Positions 7,156 through 12,439 of a DNA stretch of 12,439 bases are shown here, piece by piece. Position numbers and translations under genes: made by a program. The stretch comes from Deltaproteobacteria bacterium (GTDB lineage Bacteria > Myxococcota_A > UBA9160 > JAFDET01). The notes beneath the pieces are model-generated. The model worked only from the letters and a program-made list of their open reading frames with translations. It did not search any database and was not told where the DNA came from. Position 1 is the first letter of the stretch; each line of letters opens with the position of its first letter. The DNA lies in NCBI GenBank assembly GCA_019310195.1, contig JAFDET010000063.1:1-12439 (forward strand), given 5' to 3'.

Positions 7156-7637
7156 GACGCCCCTCCATCGACGGCGCGGCGGTAGGCGTCGTCCACCTTC
7201 TCGCCGAAGGGCCCCACCCACGCGCCCGGATCGGTCTCGCTGTGGACGATGGCTCCCGTGGGACACGCGTGGGCGCAGGCGGGATCGCCGGCGCACAGGT
7301 CGCACTTGGTGGCGATGTCCTGGGCCTTGTCGAAGAAGATCGTGCCGAACGGACACGCGATCACGCACAGCTTGCAGCCGACGCACACCTCGTCGAGCAC
7401 GATCTTGGCGCCGCTGGCCTCGTCCACGTCGATGGCGTTCACCGGACAGGCCTGCATGCACCAGGCCTCGTCGCACTGAAAGCAGGTCCAAGGCGCGTAG
7501 CTGGCCTGCTCATCGAAGACGTGCACCCGGATCACCGAACGCGAAGGCTGGAACACGCCGGTCTGCACCCAGGAGCAGGCCAGTTCGCACTGCCGGCAGC
7601 CGGTGCACTTGTCCGCATGGATCTCGAGCGCCTGCAT
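7152..7637 (-). CDS. aorA: 4x[4Fe-4S] polyferredoxin, AorA-like subunit
   Basis: 161-residue electron-transfer protein with sixteen cysteines in four groups: Cys11/14/17/21, Cys52/55/60/64, Cys85/88/91/95 and Cys112/115/121/125. This is the layout of HycB/DmsB-type four-cluster ferredoxins, in which the Cys groups pair to bind four cubane clusters. It is the first gene of the aor operon and should carry electrons between the tungsten subunit and the FAD subunit, as AorA does. Start is ATG at 7635-7637 with a GGGAGGGG ribosome site at 7640-7647. No signal peptide is visible, so the complex is cytoplasmic. The final residues overlap the start of the aldehyde oxidoreductase gene by 4 bp. Confidence 0.92.
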   Translation of the reverse strand: MQALEIHADKCTGCRQCELACSWVQTGVFQPSRSVIRVHVFDEQASYAPWTCFQCDEAWCMQACPVNAIDVDEASGAKIVLDEVCVGCKLCVIACPFGTIFFDKAQDIATKCDLCAGDPACAHACPTGAIVHSETDPGAWVGPFGEKVDDAYRRAVDGGAS

Positions 7638-7660
7638 CGCCCCTCCCTGAGTGAAGCACC

Positions 7661-7692
7661 ATTCTACACGCCCCCCGCAGGGACGCGGCGTC
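7661..7692 (-). promoter_or_regulatory. Candidate aor operon promoter and 11-bp palindrome
   Basis: On the minus strand TAGAAT (7661-7666), one base from the TATAAT consensus, lies 23 bp before the aorA start. No good -35 is found; at that spacing sits the odd palindrome GACGC-G-GCGTC (7682-7692), which could be an operator or chance in GC-rich DNA. Weak evidence. The same 82-bp gap also holds the 3' flank of the fumarase gene. Confidence 0.25.
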
Positions 7693-7719
7693 TCCCCGCC
7701 TATCCTCGTCTACTTCCGC

Positions 7720-9099
7720 CTACTTCCCGGTCTGGCTTCGCGGATCCAGGAGGGCGTCCAGTCGCTCCGCAGGCAGGACGCCCCGCTCCAGACACACCTC
7801 GCGCAGCGTCCGGCCGCTGGTCCAGGCCTCGTGAGCCAGCTCGGCCGCCGCGTCGTAGCCGATCTCCGGCACCAGGGCGCTCACCAGCGACAGGCTCCGC
7901 TCGGCCAGCGCGGCCACCCGCTCCCGGTCCACCTCCACGCCGGCCACGCAACGCCGGGCGAAGACCTGAGAGACCCGAGCCAGGATCGAGATCGACTCCA
8001 GCAGGTTCCGGGCGATCACGGGGATGTTGGCGTTCAGCTCGAGCTGCCCGCCCATCCCGGCAGCGGCCACCGCGGCATCGTTGCCCACCACCTGGGCCGC
8101 CACCTGGATCACCGCCTCGCAGACCACGGGATTGACCTTGCCGGGCATGATCGACGAGCCGGGCTGCACGGCCGGAAGCCGCAGCTCTCCCATTCCGGTC
8201 CGAGGTCCCGAGGCCAGCAGGCGCACGTCCCCCGCGATGCGCGCCAGCGACACCGCCAGCGTGCGCAGCGTGGCGCTGGCGTGCACGGCCGCGTCGCGCG
8301 CGCCCTGGGCCTCGAAGTGATCCGCCGCCTCGCGGAACGTCAGCTCCGTGCGCCGGCCGATCCGCGTCACGGTCTTGCGGGCGAACTGCGGTGGGCAGTT
8401 GAGCCCGGTGCCCACGGCCGTTCCACCGAGAGCCAGCTCCGCCAGGCCGTCGTCGGCGGCCTCGAGCCTCTGGAGGCCCAGCTCGATCTGCCGTGCCCAG
8501 CCGCCGATCACCTGGCCCAGACGCACCGGGACCGCATCCATCAGGTGGGTCCGGCCGGGCTTCACGATGTCACCCAGCTCCTCGGCCTTGGCGCGCAGCG
8601 TGGCCAGCAGCTCTTCCAGGGCCGGCCGCAGCTCGCCGTGGATCTCGCGCCGCGCGGCCACGTGGAGCGCCGTGGGGATCACGTCGTTGCTGGACTGGCT
8701 CGCGTTCACGTGATCGTTGGGGTGGGGCCGGGTCCCGTCCCCCAGGATCTGCGCCGCGCGGTTGGCGATGACCTCGTTGGCGTTCATGTTGGACGAGGTG
8801 CCGGAGCCGGTCTGGAAGACGTCCACCGGGAAGTGCTCGCCATGGCCACCCATGGCCACCTCGCGGGCTGCCTGGCGGATGGCGGCGGCCAGGTTCGCAT
8901 CCAGCAGGCCGAACTCCTGGTTGGTGGCGGCCGCCGCCTCCTTCACGAAGCCCAGGGCCTGGATGAAGGCCGCAGGCAGGGGCCTGCCGCTGATGGGAAA
9001 GTTGTCGATGGCGCGCTGCGTGGAGGCCCCCCACAGTGCGTCCTCGGGCACCTCCACCTCGCCCATGGAGTCGCGCTCGGTCCGGGTGTGCTGGCTCAT
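7720..9099 (-). CDS. fumC: Class II fumarate hydratase
   Basis: 459-residue protein that reversibly hydrates fumarate to malate in the TCA cycle, homotetrameric and iron-free. Length is typical (about 460). The superfamily signature GSSIMPGKVN is at 314-323, with TGSGTSSNMN at 97-106 and NDHVNASQSSND at 128-139. The segment GRTHLMDAVP (182-191) has His where aspartase has Gln (GRTQ), which argues for fumarase over aspartate ammonia-lyase. The ATG at 9097-9099 is followed by homology-like sequence at once; the frame is open far upstream but that part is antisense to the rubrerythrin and Fe-S genes. It is same-strand with the aor operon, 82 bp before it, and divergent from rubrerythrin (78 bp). 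No strong ribosome site is visible. Confidence 0.95.
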   Translation of the reverse strand: MSQHTRTERDSMGEVEVPEDALWGASTQRAIDNFPISGRPLPAAFIQALGFVKEAAAATNQEFGLLDANLAAAIRQAAREVAMGGHGEHFPVDVFQTGSGTSSNMNANEVIANRAAQILGDGTRPHPNDHVNASQSSNDVIPTALHVAARREIHGELRPALEELLATLRAKAEELGDIVKPGRTHLMDAVPVRLGQVIGGWARQIELGLQRLEAADDGLAELALGGTAVGTGLNCPPQFARKTVTRIGRRTELTFREAADHFEAQGARDAAVHASATLRTLAVSLARIAGDVRLLASGPRTGMGELRLPAVQPGSSIMPGKVNPVVCEAVIQVAAQVVGNDAAVAAAGMGGQLELNANIPVIARNLLESISILARVSQVFARRCVAGVEVDRERVAALAERSLSLVSALVPEIGYDAAAELAHEAWTSGRTLREVCLERGVLPAERLDALLDPRSQTGK

Positions 9100-9121
9100 G
9101 CCCGCAAGGGTGCCTGGAGAT

Positions 9122-9150
9122 TTGACCGCTGGCGACAGGTCTTGCACATT
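9122..9150 (+). promoter_or_regulatory. Candidate rubrerythrin promoter
   Basis: TTGACC (9122-9127) is a good -35 box; 17 bp later CACATT (9145-9150) is a poor -10 with three of six consensus bases. It is 27 bp upstream of the rubrerythrin ATG in a 78-bp divergent gap shared with fumC. Also present is the short inverted repeat GGTCT (9138-9142) / AGACC (9160-9164). Low certainty. Confidence 0.35.
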
Positions 9151-9165
9151 CCGGCCCCTAGACCC

Positions 9166-9172
9166 AAGGAGG
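9166..9172 (+). promoter_or_regulatory. Strong Shine-Dalgarno of rubrerythrin
   Basis: AAGGAGG, five bases before the ATG at 9178. It is the best ribosome site in the window and decides the start: the frame is open much further upstream, but only this ATG is preceded by a proper site and followed by rubrerythrin-like sequence. Confidence 0.85.
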
Positions 9173-9177
9173 ACAGC

Positions 9178-9603
<426 letters not shown>

Positions 9604-9608
9604 GGCCC

Positions 9609-9632
9609 GGGGGACCGGGTGAAGGTCCCGCC
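9609..9632 (+). promoter_or_regulatory. Hairpin over the start of the Fe-S gene
   Basis: GGGACC (9611-9616) and GGTCCC (9624-9629) form a perfect 6-bp stem around GGGTGAA, and two more G-C pairs can be added with a one-base bulge. The GTG start (9619-9621) is in the loop and the likely Shine-Dalgarno GGGGGA (9609-9614) in the left arm. Folded, it would hide the ribosome site, making translation depend on ribosomes arriving from rubrerythrin. Confidence 0.45.
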
Positions 9633-10908
9633 CCCCGAGCTTCCCTCCGCGGAGTGGAGCTACGAGGATCCGGACTACCTCGACCCGGCGAAGCTCGAGC
9701 GCGAGCTTCGCCGGGTCGGAGAAATCTGCCACCAGTGCAGGCGCTGCCTGCCGCTGTGCCCGTCGTTCCCCAAGCTCTTCCAGCTGGTGGACGCCAGCGA
9801 GCGCGAGATCGAAGGCGTCGCCATGGACGGCTTCGAGCGCGTCAACGAGCTCTGCTTCCACTGCAAGCTCTGTTACAACCACTGCCCCTACACGCCGCCC
9901 CACGATTGGGATGTGGACTTCCCCGCGCTGATGCGCCGCCAGCAGCTCTTCCGCGCCCGGCGCGACGGCACGCCGCTGGCGCGCAAGCTGACTACCCGCA
10001 CCGACCTGATCGGAAAGCTCGGCAGCGCGGCGCCGCCGCTCATGAACCTTGCCAACCGCAACCGCGCCTCGCGGGTGCTGATGGAGAAGACGGTCGGCAT
10101 CCATCGCGACTGGGTGCAGCCGTCGTACTACCACGAGACGGTGGACCGCTGGTTCGCGCGGCGCGGCCCGCGGGGCGACGGCCGCAACGGGCGGGCGGTG
10201 CTCTTCACCACCTGCTCGGTCAACTACAGCGATCCCCTGGCGGGCCGGGCCGCCGTCGAGCTGCTGGAGCACGCCGGCGTGCGCGTGGACGTGAGCTACG
10301 ACCGCTGCTGCGGGATGCCCTTCACCGACACGGGCGATCTGGAGAGCGCACGCAGCAATGCCCGGGCCAACGTGGCTGCGCTGCTGCCCCACGTGGAGCA
10401 GGACGCCGTGATCGTAGTCCCGGGCCCCTCGTGCTCGCTGATGCTCAAGGAGGAGTACCCAAAGCTCCTGCCGGGCGACGAAGGGGCGCGGCGCGTGGCC
10501 GAGGCCACCCGCGACCTGATGGAGCACGTTCACGCCCTGGCCAAGGCGAAGCACCTGGAGAAATCCTTCCCCAACCCGCTGGGCAAGGTGGCCTATCACG
10601 CGCCCTGCCACCTGCGCCACCAGAACATCGGCTTCAAGAGCCGCGACCTGCTGCGCTGGGCCGGCGCCGACGTAACGCTGGTGGACGCCTGTTCCGGCGT
10701 CGACGGCACCTGGGGCATGCAGAAGCGCTTCCACGCCGAGTCCCTGAAGGTGGCGCGCAAGATGCTCGACGCGATCAACGAGGCCGAGCCCGATCACGTG
10801 TCTACGGATTGTCCGCTCTCGGCCCTGCGCATCGAAGAGGCCCTGGGCCGCAAGGCGGTGCATCCCGTCGTGCTGCTGCGACACGCCTACGGATTGGGGG
10901 AACCTTGA
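9619..10908 (+). CDS. GlpC-like Fe-S oxidoreductase with two CCG domains
   Basis: 429-residue heterodisulfide-reductase/GlpC-type protein. The N-terminal region has two 4Fe-4S ligand sets: Cys37/40/43/47 (CHQCRRCLPLC) and Cys79/82/85/89 (CFHCKLCYNHC). Two CCG domains follow: the first with Cys199, CysCysGly at 230-232 and Cys272; the second with Cys330, a CSG in place of CCG (Cys358-Ser359) and Cys398. CCG domains bind non-cubane clusters or act at disulfides in HdrB, GlpC and LutA-type proteins. It is not next to any glpA/glpB gene, so a glycerol-3-phosphate role is unlikely; being between rubrerythrin and DUF3501 suggests it feeds electrons to rubrerythrin or links to a dedicated redox partner, which is inference. 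The GTG start lies 15 bp after rubrerythrin; no membrane segment or signal peptide is evident. Confidence 0.9.
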   Translation: MKVPPPELPSAEWSYEDPDYLDPAKLERELRRVGEICHQCRRCLPLCPSFPKLFQLVDASEREIEGVAMDGFERVNELCFHCKLCYNHCPYTPPHDWDVDFPALMRRQQLFRARRDGTPLARKLTTRTDLIGKLGSAAPPLMNLANRNRASRVLMEKTVGIHRDWVQPSYYHETVDRWFARRGPRGDGRNGRAVLFTTCSVNYSDPLAGRAAVELLEHAGVRVDVSYDRCCGMPFTDTGDLESARSNARANVAALLPHVEQDAVIVVPGPSCSLMLKEEYPKLLPGDEGARRVAEATRDLMEHVHALAKAKHLEKSFPNPLGKVAYHAPCHLRHQNIGFKSRDLLRWAGADVTLVDACSGVDGTWGMQKRFHAESLKVARKMLDAINEAEPDHVSTDCPLSALRIEEALGRKAVHPVVLLRHAYGLGEP

Positions 10909-11756
10909 AGCCGCTGACCCTGGCCGACATCGCACCGCGGACCCGCTACGAGTCCCTGCGTCCCGACTTCCTCCTGAAGCTGATCGACCTGAAGGACCGC
11001 CGGCGGGTGTCGGTAGGCGACCGCGTGACCGTCGTCTTCGAGAACCGCGAGACGCTGCGCTTCCAGATCCAGGAGATGTGCCGGGTGGAGCGGATCGACG
11101 ATCCCCGCGCCGTGCAGAATGAGCTCGACGTCTACAACGAGCTGATGCCGCCCTCCGGAGGCCTCTCCGCCACGCTCTTCATCGAAATCCCGGAGCTCGA
11201 AAAGGTCCGGGCGGAGCTGGATCGCCTGGTCGGGCTGGACGAGCACGTCTCGCTCCAGGTGGGAGAGGCGCGCATCCCCGCGCTCTTCGACGAGAAGCAG
11301 ATGGAAGAAGAGCGCATCTCCGCCGTCCAGTACATCCGCTTCCACCTGGAAGAGGCGCACCGGCTCCACTTCGCCGACATCGAGACGCCGGTCGTGCTGC
11401 ACATCGACCACCCGAGCTACCGCTTCGACACGCTGCTCACACCGCGCACGCGCAAGAGCCTGCTGACGGATCTGCTGGGAGAGTGCCCGGAGCTGATGTC
11501 GAAGAAGGAGCTGGCCGGGGGAGTGGCCGCGTGCGTCGAGGTTCTCGAGGAGAGCGACACCGTGCGCGTGGTGCAGGTGGCCCCGGGCCACCGCGTCGTG
11601 GTGCCCCGGAGCCGAGCCGCCGACGGCGATGCCCTGGAGCTGGCGCTCCTGCACGCCGCGCGCCGACACGCCGCCGAGCTGGGCCCCGACGCCCGCATCG
11701 AGCTGGAGAGCGCGGGCGAACGCCCGCGCTGGCACGTGCGCGCGATGGCGAGCTAG
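10905..11756 (+). CDS. DUF3501 protein with extended C-terminus
   Basis: 283-residue protein whose first 190 or so residues fit DUF3501: LTLADIAPRTRYESLRP (4-20), RRRVSVGDRVTVVFENRETLRFQIQEM (33-58 in part), DVYNELMPP (75-83), LSATLFIEIPEL (87-98), ISAVQYIRF (138-146), VVLHIDHPSY (163-172). The family has no established biochemical role; I recall it as a frequent neighbour of rubrerythrin and CCG-domain Fe-S proteins. Here it overlaps the Fe-S gene by 4 bp (TTGA, TTG start with GGGGGA at 10896-10901), so the three are probably one operon with coupled translation. About 90 residues after position 195 go beyond the usual family length and look like a small added alpha/beta domain. The stop codon lies within an 18-bp inverted repeat. 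No cysteine cluster is visible that would bind Fe-S. Confidence 0.85.
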   Translation: MKPLTLADIAPRTRYESLRPDFLLKLIDLKDRRRVSVGDRVTVVFENRETLRFQIQEMCRVERIDDPRAVQNELDVYNELMPPSGGLSATLFIEIPELEKVRAELDRLVGLDEHVSLQVGEARIPALFDEKQMEEERISAVQYIRFHLEEAHRLHFADIETPVVLHIDHPSYRFDTLLTPRTRKSLLTDLLGECPELMSKKELAGGVAACVEVLEESDTVRVVQVAPGHRVVVPRSRAADGDALELALLHAARRHAAELGPDARIELESAGERPRWHVRAMAS

Positions 11757-11807
11757 GAGCCTGACCCAAGCTGGGGCGCGGCGACCCATCTTGGGTCAGG
11801 CTCCTAG
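11753..11807. repeat. 18-bp perfect inverted repeat at convergent gene ends
   Basis: CTAGGAGCCTGACCCAAG (11753-11770) and its exact reverse complement CTTGGGTCAGGCTCCTAG (11790-11807) flank a 19-nt loop, in which TGGG and CCCA can pair further. The left arm carries the TAG stop of the DUF3501 gene (11754-11756) and the right arm, on the minus strand, the TAG stop of the EthD-like gene (11804-11806). A factor-independent terminator for both genes is plausible, but neither side has a T-tract. The GGGTCAGGCTCC core resembles REP-like repeats I associate with REP-associated tyrosine transposases in environmental genomes; that link is from memory. Confidence 0.85.
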
Positions 11808-12439
11808 TCGCTCAGGCGGTACTCCGACGTGGGGTGAGATTCGACCCGGTCGAGGTCCAGAAACGCCTTGCAGCTCTCGACCATGCGCTCGATGTTCCGC
11901 GCCAGCTTGGCGGGGTCGTCCTCGGCGTCGTACCAGACGGCCGGATTCCCGATCGCCTCGGCCGGGAAGCCCTCTTCGACGATGCCGGCCCACGGCGGCG
12001 CGTCCGGCGTGAGCGACCGCACCACCACGTTGCGCACGTACGCGAAGGTGCACTGGGTCTCCAGGGCGACGATCTTGTGGCGCTCGTGCCAGATGGAGAT
12101 CCACGCGTTCCAGGCCAGGCGCTCGGGCCGTTCCAGCAACGCGACCATGTTGACGCCGGGCGTGCGCTCGCCCACTCCTGCTTTGCGGGTCGTGTTGAGC
12201 AGCGGCACGGACTCCACCACCAGATAGCCCGCCAACCGGTCCGTGACGGCCTCGAGCGCAGCCTCGCACGGGCCGCGATCGTCGGCGTTGTCGAGCCAGA
12301 AGGACACGATGCCGTCCGGGGGCGGCTCCAGCCGGGTCAGCCGCTGGCCCAGCTTGTCCTGCACGTGCTCGTCGGCCAGGCTGGCCGCGATGCGCTGGGC
12401 GCCGGCCTCGCCCAGCTGCTGGGCGACCGGCCCGCAGAC
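11804..12439 (-). CDS. EthD-like dimeric alpha-beta barrel protein, 5' partial
   Basis: The frame is open to the right edge, so the start is outside; about 211 codons are visible. A GTG at 12362-12364 could serve as a start, but the reading frame continues sensibly upstream (DEHVQDKLG...), so I treat it as truncated. The part from WNAWISIWHERHKIVALETQCTF on, with TFAYVRNVVVRSLTPDAPPW and IVEEGFP, then ERMVESCKAFLDL and SEYRL at the end, resembles EthD-domain hypothetical proteins, a ferredoxin-like dimeric alpha-beta barrel fold used by various small-molecule enzymes. No catalytic function can be assigned. It converges on the DUF3501 gene and shares the inverted repeat at its stop codon. Confidence 0.75.
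   Translation of the reverse strand, partial: VCGPVAQQLGEAGAQRIAASLADEHVQDKLGQRLTRLEPPPDGIVSFWLDNADDRGPCEAALEAVTDRLAGYLVVESVPLLNTTRKAGVGERTPGVNMVALLERPERLAWNAWISIWHERHKIVALETQCTFAYVRNVVVRSLTPDAPPWAGIVEEGFPAEAIGNPAVWYDAEDDPAKLARNIERMVESCKAFLDLDRVESHPTSEYRLSD

Noticed and set aside
5404..7185. 593-codon open frame on the + strand
   Set aside because: Lies opposite the aldehyde oxidoreductase gene; its product is low-complexity and no motif is recognisable.
3632..7637. Formate dehydrogenase or DMSO reductase complex
   Set aside because: The four-cluster ferredoxin resembles those subunits, but the large subunit has AOR motifs and not the molybdopterin oxidoreductase ones.
9130..9146. Sigma-54 promoter (TGGC...TTGCA) before rubrerythrin
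   Set aside because: The distance from GG to GC is 13 rather than 12 bases, and the -24 element is incomplete.

Overview
The window is about 12.4 kb of high-GC bacterial chromosome (sampled lines around 72-75% G+C), densely packed with ordinary prokaryotic genes. The gene set (tungsten-type aldehyde oxidoreductase with polyferredoxin and FAD subunits, rubrerythrin, a CCG-domain Fe-S protein, DUF3501, a Tat-exported PhoD-like phosphatase) suggests a facultative or microaerophilic Gram-negative. A Myxococcota/deltaproteobacteria-like lineage is a guess from gene content, not something the sequence proves. No rRNA, tRNA, CRISPR array, phage gene or transposase gene was seen.

Layout. (1) 1-705, +: C-terminal end of a TPR-rich regulator or ATPase, clearly lower in GC than the rest. 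(2) 770-1615, -: TesB-like two-hotdog acyl-CoA thioesterase, divergent from (3) 1655-3271, +: Tat-exported PhoD-like metallophosphatase. (4) 3267-3370: short repeats that fold into hairpins, between convergent genes. (5) 3381-7637, -: a tight five-gene operon read right to left: polyferredoxin (AorA type), tungsten aldehyde oxidoreductase (AorB type), a MoaD/ThiS-like sulfur carrier, an FAD/NAD oxidoreductase (AorC type) and a second MoaD/ThiS-like carrier. (6) 7720-9099, -: class II fumarase. (7) 9178-11756, +, divergent from fumarase: rubrerythrin, a GlpC-like Fe-S protein with two CCG domains, and DUF3501. (8) 11753-11807: a perfect 18-bp inverted repeat that contains the stop codons of both flanking convergent genes. 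(9) 11804 to the right edge, -: EthD-like protein, 5' part missing.

How the genes fit together. The aor operon looks self-contained: the large subunit would oxidise aldehydes to acids (or run in reverse), the 16-Cys polyferredoxin would wire electrons to the FAD subunit, and the latter would exchange them with NAD(H). The two sulfur carriers probably serve the dithiolene chemistry of the metal-pterin cofactor. Rubrerythrin, CCG-domain protein and DUF3501 form a second operon, probably for peroxide or oxygen defence linked to an unidentified redox partner. The fumarase next to it is the iron-free, oxygen-tolerant class, which suits a redox-stress setting. The most unusual material is the two-carrier aor operon, the rubrerythrin/CCG/DUF3501 trio with its extended DUF3501, and two unrelated-looking REP-like repeats placed exactly at convergent gene ends.
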